A stretch of 64,000 nucleotides of DNA. Origin: Desulfocurvus vexinensis DSM 17965 (GTDB taxonomy: Bacteria; Desulfobacterota; Desulfovibrionia; Desulfovibrionales; Desulfovibrionaceae). The stretch spans positions 1 to 64,000 of the forward strand of contig NZ_JAEX01000002.1 of the NCBI RefSeq assembly GCF_000519125.1. The letters run 5' to 3'. The stretch's first letter is position 1. The number at the start of each line of letters is the position of its first letter. Shown in pieces: positions 1 through 7,742 of this stretch. The notes under the pieces are model-generated. The model saw only the letters and a list, made by a program, of their open reading frames with translations. It did no database searches and was not told the DNA's origin. A program made the translations under genes and the position numbers.

Positions 1-1
1 G

Positions 2-310
2 CTACGGCATGACCACGGCAGCCAGTATGTTTCGGACGTATTCCAGGACGAAATCGCCTTCCTGGGCATCAAGAGTTCTCCGTCCTATGTGCGTGAGCCG
101 CAGGGCAACGGGATCGCGGAGCGCTTCGTGCGCACCCTCAAGGAAAACCTGCTCTGGGTCAGGCACTTCGACACGGTTGAAGAACTGAGACTGGCCCTGC
201 TGGAATTCAAGGAAACCTACAATCGGGAATGGATCGTTGGCCGACACGGGTACAAGACCCCGGCCCAGGTCAGAAAGGAGCAGACCGCCCCGGTGTCAAT
301 AGCGGCCTGA
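2..310 (+). CDS. IS3-family transposase OrfB, C-terminal part (5' end outside window)
   Basis: This is the C-terminal part of a DDE integrase-type transposase of the IS3 group; the gene starts upstream of the window. Two of the three catalytic acidic residues can be placed: the aspartate in RHDHGSQY near the beginning and the glutamate in GNGIAERF about 35 residues later. The tail (FDTVEELRLAL, then YNREW) matches the usual end of the integrase core. The frame has no stop before 308, so the visible part appears intact. Such proteins cut and join the element ends and are normally made with OrfA by frameshifting, which cannot be checked here. Confidence 0.85.
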   Translation, partial: LRHDHGSQYVSDVFQDEIAFLGIKSSPSYVREPQGNGIAERFVRTLKENLLWVRHFDTVEELRLALLEFKETYNREWIVGRHGYKTPAQVRKEQTAPVSIAA

Positions 311-320
311 TTAGCGCAAA

Positions 321-350
321 TGAGTGTCCAAAAAACTGTAGACCGCTACA
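321..350 (+). repeat. Candidate right terminal inverted repeat of the IS3-family element
   Basis: It lies 11 bases after the transposase stop and ends in CGCTACA, in line with IS3-family termini that end in CA. It contains GTGTCCAAAAAAC (324-336), which recurs exactly at 587-599. The matching left repeat is outside the window. Confidence 0.55.
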
Positions 351-458
351 GGACGTGTCGGGTATGATCGGTATTGTGATACAATGGCAAAATAAAACTC
401 AATGGATTAGGCCGATGCCCTGTCACCTCAAAGAGACTCCGAAATTAATAGCCTTCGT

Positions 459-487
459 TTGACGTCCTCGTATTTCCGCATTAATCA
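459..487 (+). promoter_or_regulatory. Weak candidate promoter upstream of the AAA stub and helicase
   Basis: TTGACG (459-464) and TAATCA (482-487) are separated by 17 bases in the AT-rich stretch between the IS end and the first start codons. The -10 fits poorly, so this is only a candidate. Apart from it I see nothing specific in 351-518. Confidence 0.25.
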
Positions 488-518
488 GGATGCAAATACT
501 TGGAAGCTAGAGACGCAT

Positions 519-626
519 ATGCCACAAAAAATTACTAAGCTTGTCCGCCTACAAGGGTATCGGGTTTTTCACGATTTCACAAACCTGTGTCCAAAAAACC
601 GGGCGCGGTACACGCATACACAGTGA
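519..626 (+). pseudogene. Truncated 5' stub resembling an AAA-family ATPase gene
   Basis: An ATG at 519 opens a 35-codon frame. Its first 20 or so residues (KITKLVRLQGYRVFHDFT) resemble the beginning of the large AAA ATPases of the RloC/anticodon-nuclease-like type, which start with a beta strand followed by an FxDFTW-like segment just before the P-loop. Here the similarity ends where the IS-end-like sequence begins (about 586), and the frame stops at 624 without a P-loop. I read it as a relic cut by an IS-related event. The family resemblance rests on a short stretch recognised by eye. Confidence 0.4.
586..613 (+). repeat. Second IS-end-like sequence, overlapping the helicase start
   Basis: Positions 587-599 repeat exactly the 13 bases GTGTCCAAAAAAC of the IS end at 324-336, in the same orientation. 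The following GCGGTACA partly matches CCGCTACA of the true end. It looks like the diverged end of a related element. The AAA-like stub upstream is broken here, and the proposed GTG start of the helicase lies inside it. Confidence 0.45.
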
Positions 627-3538
627 AGAAAGATAAAAATATCCAGGAACTTGTTGACGAGTTCGTACACGGGCTCAACTTTTGGGACAAGCACGAAAAG
701 TACTACCTGGAAGAGTTGATTCCTGGCTTTGTTGCCGACATTTCAATCGGGACTCCCCATGAACGAGAATTACTTCAAAAAATTAAAAATGAACTGACAG
801 ATAACGAATGGAATAGTCTCCCCGAGTTAGTTCTTCTCAGGCTCTCTGATGAATGGCAGGAGACTGAGAAAGAAGCGAGGGATAAAGAGCTAAAAGCACG
901 AGAAAAGGCAGCAAAGGAAAAAAAGGTAAAAGAAGAACGTCGTATAAAGGAGCAGAAAGAGAAAGAGGCTCGTTTAAAGCAAGAACAAGAAGAAATGGAG
1001 CGTGCAGAACGGGAAAGGAGCGAAGAAGAAGCCAGAAAAATCATTAAAGCAAAAAAGATGAAATGGCTCAGGCAGTTTAGCCATCTTCTCCAAGACGACT
1101 ATATTTCCGCAATTTCTTTTCTGGCGGAAAAGGACAGTAATGTTGTCTCTGACGATGAGGCCAATAAGATCATCGTACATTTTGTGCAGCAATGGGTAAA
1201 AAAAGAAACTGGTGTAAAGCTCGATAGTCAACAATCTTTAGCCGTTGGGCAGGCTGGTTGCGACGTCCAAGTTGTGGCGAGAGCTGGAAGTGGAAAAACA
1301 CTTACTGTTGTAAGCAGGGCATTATTCCTTCAGAAGCACTGCAAGATACCTCCAAATGAAATATTACTAGTTGCGTTTAATAAGAAGGCAGCAAATGAAA
1401 TTGAGACAAGGATGAAGTCTCATCTTGGAGAGTTAATCCCACATATCATGACATTTCACGCTCTTGCTTACTCAATAGTTCACCCTGAAGAAAATCTCCT
1501 CTTTGACGGTCCTGGAAATCAAGGCGAAGGCCTTAGCCGGGTATTTCAAGATGTGATTGACGATTGCCTTCGTGATGAACAATTTCTGCAACGAATTAGA
1601 AGCACCATGCTATCCCATTTTAAGGGTGATTGGGAGAGGATTGTCAGAGGTGGTTATGAGCTAAGTGGCGAACAATTTAAGATTTACAGACAATCACTAC
1701 AAAGGCTGACGCTCAACAATGAGGAGGTAAAGTCATACGGTGAGAAGCTAATCGCCGACTATCTCTTTGAGCACGATGTTCAGTACAAATACGAACGGAA
1801 TCACTGGTGGGGTGGAATTAATTATCGCCCTGATTTCACTGTTTTCAGCACAGAGGACTCAGGATTGATCATCGAATACTTTGGGATGAAGGGCGATCCT
1901 GACTATGATGAACAGATAAGACAAAAGCGCCAATACTGGGCATCCAAAGACGGTTGGACCCTGGTAGAAGTTTACCCAAAAGACATCAAGGAGGCAGATT
2001 ACAGCGATATTGAATCCATACTAAATCCATGCTTACTTAAAATTGGATATAAATGCGAAAGACTACCTGAAGATACGATTTGGCAAAGGGTTAAGAAACG
2101 TGCTGTTGACAGTTTTACCAGAACAATGCGTGCATTCATCGGTCGGTGTAGAAAGGGCGACATCTCGCCGGATGAACTACACATTAAGTGCAATTCTTTT
2201 TCATTTAAGACCACCGTTGAGAAGAATTTTGTTTATCTTGCTATCCCAATCTATCGTGCCTACCTAGAACGACTCGAAAGCACTGGAGAGGAAGATTTTG
2301 ATGGCCTTCTGCTTCGTGCTGCGGCGATGATAAAGGACAACCAGACAGCGTTTGAGCGTAAGCAATCAGCAGGCAACCTCAAAGACCTGAAGTATATTTT
2401 TATCGACGAGTACCAAGACTTTTCGGAGCTTTTTCTTAATCTTATCCGCGCTATCAAAACAGTAAACACTTCGGTAGAGTGTTTCTGTGTCGGAGATGAT
2501 TGGCAGGCCATTAACTCTTTCGCCGGTTCAGACCTACGATTTTATAGGGAATTTAGAGAGTTCTTCCCGAATGGGAAAACCATCGACATTTCTTCAAACT
2601 ACAGGTCTTGCGAGGTTGTCGTAGAGCTTGGAAACAGGCTGATGAAAGGGTTTGGAAAGCCTGCCCTATGTGCAAGTAGCGAAAAAGGCACAGCGTTATT
2701 TTGTGACCTAAGCCTCTTTTCTCCCAATCCAATTGAAGAGTCTAGACATCCTGGTGATGTTGTCACTCCTGCCTTGCTGAGGATCATCAATAGTCATATT
2801 GAAAGCAGTGAAATATCGATTTTGTCCCGCACGAATTTCATCCCTTGGTGCGTACACGGGAACAAGCAGTACGGAAGACCCAATGAGGTTAATTCATATG
2901 TTGGGGTGTTACGTAGCTTTTTTCCTGATCAATTGAAAGGGAATATAAACACGTCAACCGTACATAAATATAAGGGGCTTGAGAGCGACGTCACAATTAT
3001 TGTCGATGCAAACCTGCGCAGATTTCCACTTGTGCATCGAGACTGGTTTTTTTCTAGAATACTCGGTGAAAGTATTGATGGAATACTAGAGGAAGAAAGA
3101 CGACTGTTCTATGTTGCTTTAACAAGAGCAAAAAGTCATGTATATATTTTCTCTGAATCCCAAAAGTATTCACCATTTTTCGGTTTCTTTAAAGGGTATT
3201 CAGACTTTCGCAGCATAAATTGGTCTAGGTTTGAGCACCTTCCTGTCCACGGTGAAACAAGCTACATTGTCTCTGTGTACAATGGAACTGGCTCATCGTA
3301 TCCAACCAGAATGATAAGTGATATGCTTCGCGCATATGGTTACAACTTTAAATATGACAAAAATAATTCTCACTGGGTCAAAATTTTGCAGGAAGTAGAG
3401 TATTCAGTTGAAAATATAACTAATGAACCTTGGACTAGAACAGCAAATGACGTTGAACTGCTTGTACATAACGATAGAAATGATTTGGTTTGCCACTACT
3501 ACATACGGGATGGTAAGTTTATCAATCGTCTCGAGTGA
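587..3538 (+). CDS. UvrD/HelD-like superfamily 1 helicase with inserted nuclease-like domain
   Basis: An ATP-dependent DNA helicase of superfamily 1. The protein begins with about 90 residues of unknown fold and a very charged Lys/Glu coiled-coil region (about 90-157). Walker A is ARAGSGKT (231-238) and TFHAL follows at 289. Motif II is FIDEYQD (605-611), then VGDDWQAINSF, SNYRS (about 670), TVHKYKGLE (about 791-799) and RRLFYVALTRAKSH (about 838-851). Between motifs Ia and II sits a segment (about 382-465) with YGEKLIADYLFEH, YRPDF and LIIEYFG, matching a PD-(D/E)xK-type nuclease insertion. About 100 unassigned residues follow motif VI. The gene is much richer in A and T than its surroundings, which suggests transfer. 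The start is uncertain: GTG 587 lies in IS-like sequence without a clear ribosome site, and GTG 623 is an alternative. A defence role is inferred from domains and setting only. Confidence 0.85.
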   Translation: MSKKPGAVHAYTVKKDKNIQELVDEFVHGLNFWDKHEKYYLEELIPGFVADISIGTPHERELLQKIKNELTDNEWNSLPELVLLRLSDEWQETEKEARDKELKAREKAAKEKKVKEERRIKEQKEKEARLKQEQEEMERAERERSEEEARKIIKAKKMKWLRQFSHLLQDDYISAISFLAEKDSNVVSDDEANKIIVHFVQQWVKKETGVKLDSQQSLAVGQAGCDVQVVARAGSGKTLTVVSRALFLQKHCKIPPNEILLVAFNKKAANEIETRMKSHLGELIPHIMTFHALAYSIVHPEENLLFDGPGNQGEGLSRVFQDVIDDCLRDEQFLQRIRSTMLSHFKGDWERIVRGGYELSGEQFKIYRQSLQRLTLNNEEVKSYGEKLIADYLFEHDVQYKYERNHWWGGINYRPDFTVFSTEDSGLIIEYFGMKGDPDYDEQIRQKRQYWASKDGWTLVEVYPKDIKEADYSDIESILNPCLLKIGYKCERLPEDTIWQRVKKRAVDSFTRTMRAFIGRCRKGDISPDELHIKCNSFSFKTTVEKNFVYLAIPIYRAYLERLESTGEEDFDGLLLRAAAMIKDNQTAFERKQSAGNLKDLKYIFIDEYQDFSELFLNLIRAIKTVNTSVECFCVGDDWQAINSFAGSDLRFYREFREFFPNGKTIDISSNYRSCEVVVELGNRLMKGFGKPALCASSEKGTALFCDLSLFSPNPIEESRHPGDVVTPALLRIINSHIESSEISILSRTNFIPWCVHGNKQYGRPNEVNSYVGVLRSFFPDQLKGNINTSTVHKYKGLESDVTIIVDANLRRFPLVHRDWFFSRILGESIDGILEEERRLFYVALTRAKSHVYIFSESQKYSPFFGFFKGYSDFRSINWSRFEHLPVHGETSYIVSVYNGTGSSYPTRMISDMLRAYGYNFKYDKNNSHWVKILQEVEYSVENITNEPWTRTANDVELLVHNDRNDLVCHYYIRDGKFINRLE

Positions 3539-3610
3539 AATAAACAGGGCAAATAAAGTGCTCGATGATTTTTATATCAAAATGGCATAACTAATAAACG
3601 AAAGTCTGCC

Positions 3611-3640
3611 TGTACAGAGATAGTATGTACAGGGATAGTA
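3611..3640 (+). repeat. Tandem 15-base duplication at the edge of the AT-rich insert
   Basis: TGTACAGAGATAGTA (3611-3625) is followed directly by TGTACAGGGATAGTA (3626-3640), one mismatch apart. It lies about where base composition changes from AT-rich to GC-rich, so it may mark the distal edge of the insert. The rest of 3539-3675 shows no gene. Confidence 0.5.
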
Positions 3641-3675
3641 TTCCCCTGACACCGCCGCCCCTGGCGGAGTGATTA

Positions 3676-3864
3676 TCAGGCGGCCTTGGTGGTCGCCTTT
3701 TCCTTGCCTTTCGTCGGCTTGGGCTCCGCCGTCACAGGCAGAGTGGCCGTGGGCAGCCGTCTGAGGGTACGGCGGCTGTGGCAGCCCAATGCCTTGCAGG
3801 GATGCCCGCTCATGTCCTTGGGATGCTCCCGCAGGACGAGCCCCGGGCAGCAGGTCGTCCGCAA
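3676..3864 (-). CDS. Possible small cysteine-containing basic protein
   Basis: A 62-codon frame with a TTG start; the open frame extends further upstream to about 3951 without an ATG. It encodes CC near the N-terminus, a CKALGC segment, an RRTLRRLPT stretch and a Lys/Thr-rich tail. The clustered cysteines and basic tail look less random than most GC-rich shadow frames, but I do not recognise a family and see no convincing ribosome site. It lies downstream of the efflux operon on the same strand. It could be noise; the rest of 3865-3951 shows nothing. Confidence 0.25.
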   Translation of the reverse strand: MRTTCCPGLVLREHPKDMSGHPCKALGCHSRRTLRRLPTATLPVTAEPKPTKGKEKATTKAA

Positions 3865-3951
3865 TCCGTGCGCGTGGGTGCTGCTCCGGGGGGCAGTGCT
3901 TGTGTGCCGAGGAGAACGGGCGGTGGAGCTTTCGCCCCCGCCGCTCGCGAT

Positions 3952-4683
3952 CTACCCCTCCAGCGCGGCGGGCAGCTCGGCCAGGGGCACGCAGGTCAGG
4001 CCCATGGCGCGCAGGTCGGCCACGTTGGCCTCGGCCACGGCCTGGGTGGCTGCCGAGCAGCAGTCGGTGACCACGATGACGCGGTAGTCCCGGGCCAGGG
4101 CGTCGGTGGCCGTGGCGCGGATGCAGTTGGGGTACTGCGTGCCGCCCAGGACCACCGTGCCCACGCCCAGGGCCGTCAGGCGGGCGTGCAGGTCCGTGCC
4201 GAAGAAGGCGCTGAAGCGCTTCTTGACCACGCAAGTCTCGCCGGGCAGGGGGCGCAGGGGCTCGACGATGCGCGCCCCGGGCGTGCCCGGCAGGCAGAAG
4301 CCCCCGCCGCCCGTGAACAGCCCGCGCCGGGTGATCTCGGCGTCGCTGCCGTCCGGCGCGTGCTCGCGCAGCACATGGAAGACGGCCCAGCCCCGGGCGC
4401 GCCCCAGGGCCAGCAGCCGGGCCAGGGCGGGCACCGTGGCCGGGGCTCCGGGCACGAAGAGCGGCCCCGTGGGCAGCGCGAAGTCCTCCTGCATGTCGAT
4501 GATCAGCAGGGCCACGGCCTGCGCCCCGGCTTGCCCCTCGTCCTGGCCCTTGGGCTGGGCCGCGTCCTGCGCCTCACTTCGTTCCGCATCCCTCCCCGCG
4601 CCTCGCTCCGCGCCCTTCGCCGCGCCCCGTTCCTCGCCCTGCGCCCCGGGCGCGGTTCCTGCTCTCTTCATGCGTTCGCTCAT
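3952..4683 (-). CDS. Isochorismatase-like cysteine hydrolase
   Basis: A 243-residue member of the isochorismatase/nicotinamidase-like cysteine hydrolase superfamily, presumably cytosolic. The catalytic triad can be placed: Asp63 in LLIIDMQEDF, a lysine at 154/155 in VVKKRFSAFFGTDL, and the nucleophile Cys187 in TQYPNCIRATATDAL. The first 55 residues are a low-complexity Ala/Gly/Glu/Gln/Arg tail not typical of the family. The ATG at 4683 overlaps the stop of the pump gene (ATGA), so it is the last cistron of the TetR-adaptor-pump operon. The substrate is unknown. Its position suggests it may act on a compound also handled by the pump, but that is inference. Confidence 0.85.
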   Translation of the reverse strand: MSERMKRAGTAPGAQGEERGAAKGAERGAGRDAERSEAQDAAQPKGQDEGQAGAQAVALLIIDMQEDFALPTGPLFVPGAPATVPALARLLALGRARGWAVFHVLREHAPDGSDAEITRRGLFTGGGGFCLPGTPGARIVEPLRPLPGETCVVKKRFSAFFGTDLHARLTALGVGTVVLGGTQYPNCIRATATDALARDYRVIVVTDCCSAATQAVAEANVADLRAMGLTCVPLAELPAALEG

Positions 4684-7600
4684 GGCGTGGCCTCCCCGGG
4701 GCCCTGCTCCTCGTAGGGGCAGGTGCGGAAGAACAGGGTGTAGAGCACGGGCACCAGGATCAGGGTCAGGAACGTGGCCGCGAACAGGCCGCCCATGATG
4801 GTCGCGGCCATGGCGGCGAACAGCGGGTCGGTGAGCAGCGGGATCATGCCCAGGATGGTCGTCCCGGCGGCCATGACCACCGGGCGCAGGCGCGAGACCC
4901 CGGCGTCGAGCACTGCCCGCAGGCAGGGCGCCCCGGCCTGGCGGTTGGCCTCCACCTCGTCGATGAGCACGATGGCGTTCTTGATGAGCATGCCCGACAG
5001 GCCCAGGAAGCCCAGAATGGACATGAACCCGAAGGACAGCCCCGTGGCCAGCAGCGCCCCCGCCACGCCCACCAGGGCCAGGGGCAGCACCAGGAAGATG
5101 ATGGCCGCGCGGCGCAGGGAGTTGAACAGGGCCACGGTGATGAGGAACATGCCCGCCAGGCACCAGGGGAAGATGGCGTAGATGCCCGCCTGGGCCTCGG
5201 CGGATTCCTCGTATTCCCCGACCCAGGTCAGGGTGTAGCCCGGGGGCAGGGCGATGGCCTCCAGGGCCGGGCGCAGCTCCTGGCGCAGGGGCTCGGCCAG
5301 GCCCCGGGCGGGGTTGCAGCGCACGGTGACGACGCGCTGGCGGTTCGTGCGCTCGATGAGCGCCTGCTCCCAGGCCAGGTCCGTGCCCTGGGCCACCTGG
5401 CCGATGGGCACGAAGCGGGCGCTGGCCGCGCTGAAGACCTGGACGTCGCCCAGGGCGTCGATGGCCGCGCGCTCGCTGGCCGGGGCCCGGGCGATGATCG
5501 GCAGCAGCTCGTCGCCCTCGCGGTAGACGTCCACGGTCTGGCCGTTGAAGTTCCATTGCAGGGCCTGGGCCAGCTCCTGGCGCGTCACGGCGGCGCGGCG
5601 GGCCTGGGCCTCGGCGAAGCGGGGCCGGACCACGCGCACCTCCTGGCGCCAGTCGGTGCGTACGTCGCGGGCGCTTGGCGCGGCGCGCATCGCCGCCTCG
5701 GCCTGGCGGGCCAGGTCGCGCAGCACGTCGAAGTCCGGCCCGCGGAACCTGGCCTCCACCTTCATGTCCACCGCAGGGCCGGTGGCCACTTTCATGCTGT
5801 AGGGCTCGGCGTCGGGGTGGTGGGTAGCGATGTGCTCCTCGATGCGCCGGATCAGGCCGTCGATGCGGTGGTAGTCGTCCACGCGCACCAGAAGCTGGCC
5901 GAAGGCGGTGTTGGGCTTCTCCACGTTGTAGGTGAGCATGAAGCGCAGGGCCCCCTGGCCCGCCAGGGCCGTCACGCCCTGCACGCCCTCCATGGCGCCC
6001 ACGGCCTGCTGGATGGCCTCCAGGTCGGCCAGGGTGTTGTCGATATGCGTGCCCTGGGGCTTCCAGTAGTTGACCATGAACAGGCGCTGGGTGGAGTCGG
6101 GGAAGAAGGACTGGGGCACCAGCCCCATGCCCGCGAAAGCCGCGCCCAGCAGCGCCAGGACCAGGCCCATGGCCGGAATGCGCAGGCGCAGGGCGCCTTC
6201 CAGGAAGCGCCTGTAGAGCCGGAAGAACGGTTTGGCGTAGGGGTCGCCCTCCGCCCCAGTCCCGGGCACCTTGAGGAACCAGACGCAGAACAGCGGCGTG
6301 GCCGTCACCGCCAGCACCCAGCTCAGGCCCAGGGACAGGGCCATGACCTGGAACAGGCTGCGGCAGAACTCGCCCACGTTGCCCGGCGAGAAGCCGATGG
6401 CCGTGAAGGCCAGCACGGCCACCGCCGTGGCGCCCAGCAGCGGCAGCTGCGTGGCGGCCACCACGTCTTTGGCGGCCTGCTCGCGGTCCATGCCGCGCTG
6501 CACGCGCACCAGGATGCCGTCGGCCACCACGATGGCGTTGTCCACCAGCATGCCCAGGGCCAGGATCAGCGCCCCCAGCGAGACCTTGTGCAGGTCGATG
6601 TTAAGGACGGCCATGCCCGCCAGGGTGCCCAGGATGGTCAGCAGCAGCACGGCGCCGATGAGCAGGCCGCTCTGCCAGCCCATGAAGAGCATGAGCAGCA
6701 CGACCACGATGACCACGGCCTCGGCGAGGTTGACCAGGAACGCGTCCACCGCCTCGGTGACCACCTCGCTCTGGTAGAAGATGGGGTGCAGCTCCATGCC
6801 TGCGGGCCGCTGGGGCTCCAGCTCGGCCAGGCGCTGGCGGATGGCCTCGCCCATGGCCACCACGTTGCCGCCGTCCAGGGTGGAGATGCCGATACCGATG
6901 GCCGGGTGCCCGTCCTGGAGCATGACGCTGGCGGGCGGCTCCTGGTAGCCCCGGTGGACGTCGGCCACATCGCGCAGCCGGACCATGCCCGAGGCCCCGC
7001 CGATGAGCAGGTCGCCGATGTCCTGCTCGGAGGCCACGGCACCGTCCGGGGCGATGCGCAGCCAGTGGCCGTCCACCTCGGCGCGGCCGCTGGCGGCCAC
7101 GGCGTTGCGGCCCTGCAGGGCGGCGTAGAGCTGCCCGGGGGGGATGCCCAGCTGCGCCATGCGCGCGCGGTGCATCTCCAGGTACACGACCTCCTGTTGC
7201 AGGCCCCAGAACTCGATGCGCGCCACGTCGCGGCACAGCAGCAGTTCCTTCTTCAGGACCTGGGCGTAGGCCTTGAGCTGGGCCGGGGAGTAGCCCTCGC
7301 CGGTAAGGGCGAAGAACACCCCGTATACGTCGCCGAAGTCGTCGTTGATCATGGACGGCCCGGCCCCGGGGGGCAGGTCGGCCTGGGCGTCGCCGATCCG
7401 GCGGCGCAGTTCGTCCCAGACCTGGGGCAACTCCCCGGAGGGGATGGCGTCCAGGATGTCCACATAGATGTAGGACACCCCGGCCTGGGAGCTGGAGCGG
7501 ATCTCCTTGATCTGCTCCATGGCCTGGACGGCCTCCTCCAGAGCGTCGGTGACCTGCTGCTCCACCTCCAGCGGGCTGGCGCCGGGGTAGAGGGTGGTCA

Positions 7601-7742
7601 CCAGGGCGGTCTTGATGGTGAAGGACGGGTATTCGAGCTTGCCCAGACCCTGGTAGGCAAGGATTCCGGCCACGGCCAGGAAGCACAGCAGCAGGGTGGT
7701 GGTGACCCGGTTGCGCAGGGCGAAGGCGGCGGGGTTCATCAT
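4680..7742 (-). CDS. RND-family efflux pump, inner-membrane permease
   Basis: A 1020-residue resistance-nodulation-division transporter, the normal length for AcrB/MexB-like proteins. It begins with a short cytosolic end and a first membrane span (TTTLLLCFLAVAGILAYQG). A large periplasmic porter domain follows, containing TLYPGASPLEVEQQV. Then comes the central helical bundle with GMLVDNAIVVADG, the position of the proton-relay aspartate. A second porter loop and a second bundle (GLSGMLIKNAIVLIDEVE) complete it. It should use the proton gradient to move compounds from periplasm or inner membrane to an outer-membrane channel, which this operon does not encode. The start at 7742 overlaps the adaptor stop (ATGA). 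The drug or lipid substrate cannot be told from sequence. Confidence 0.95.
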   Translation of the reverse strand: MMNPAAFALRNRVTTTLLLCFLAVAGILAYQGLGKLEYPSFTIKTALVTTLYPGASPLEVEQQVTDALEEAVQAMEQIKEIRSSSQAGVSYIYVDILDAIPSGELPQVWDELRRRIGDAQADLPPGAGPSMINDDFGDVYGVFFALTGEGYSPAQLKAYAQVLKKELLLCRDVARIEFWGLQQEVVYLEMHRARMAQLGIPPGQLYAALQGRNAVAASGRAEVDGHWLRIAPDGAVASEQDIGDLLIGGASGMVRLRDVADVHRGYQEPPASVMLQDGHPAIGIGISTLDGGNVVAMGEAIRQRLAELEPQRPAGMELHPIFYQSEVVTEAVDAFLVNLAEAVVIVVVLLMLFMGWQSGLLIGAVLLLTILGTLAGMAVLNIDLHKVSLGALILALGMLVDNAIVVADGILVRVQRGMDREQAAKDVVAATQLPLLGATAVAVLAFTAIGFSPGNVGEFCRSLFQVMALSLGLSWVLAVTATPLFCVWFLKVPGTGAEGDPYAKPFFRLYRRFLEGALRLRIPAMGLVLALLGAAFAGMGLVPQSFFPDSTQRLFMVNYWKPQGTHIDNTLADLEAIQQAVGAMEGVQGVTALAGQGALRFMLTYNVEKPNTAFGQLLVRVDDYHRIDGLIRRIEEHIATHHPDAEPYSMKVATGPAVDMKVEARFRGPDFDVLRDLARQAEAAMRAAPSARDVRTDWRQEVRVVRPRFAEAQARRAAVTRQELAQALQWNFNGQTVDVYREGDELLPIIARAPASERAAIDALGDVQVFSAASARFVPIGQVAQGTDLAWEQALIERTNRQRVVTVRCNPARGLAEPLRQELRPALEAIALPPGYTLTWVGEYEESAEAQAGIYAIFPWCLAGMFLITVALFNSLRRAAIIFLVLPLALVGVAGALLATGLSFGFMSILGFLGLSGMLIKNAIVLIDEVEANRQAGAPCLRAVLDAGVSRLRPVVMAAGTTILGMIPLLTDPLFAAMAATIMGGLFAATFLTLILVPVLYTLFFRTCPYEEQGPGEATP

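Larger units (their letters stand above)
1..350 (+). mobile_element. Right part of an IS3-family insertion sequence
   Basis: The window opens inside an insertion sequence. Its transposase reading frame runs to a stop at 308-310, followed by a candidate right terminal inverted repeat ending at 350. The left end lies outside the window, so element length and target duplication cannot be judged. It borders an AT-rich accessory segment running to about 3650. Confidence 0.75.

Noticed and set aside
1-3650. Prophage or complete known defence system
   Set aside because: There are no phage structural or integrase genes. Partners of systems such as Gabija, Zorya or restriction-modification are absent; only the helicase and a stub are present.
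3572-4234. 220-codon minus frame across the cysteine hydrolase end
   Set aside because: It is in a different frame from the isochorismatase motifs and has the Arg/Pro/Gly composition of a shadow.
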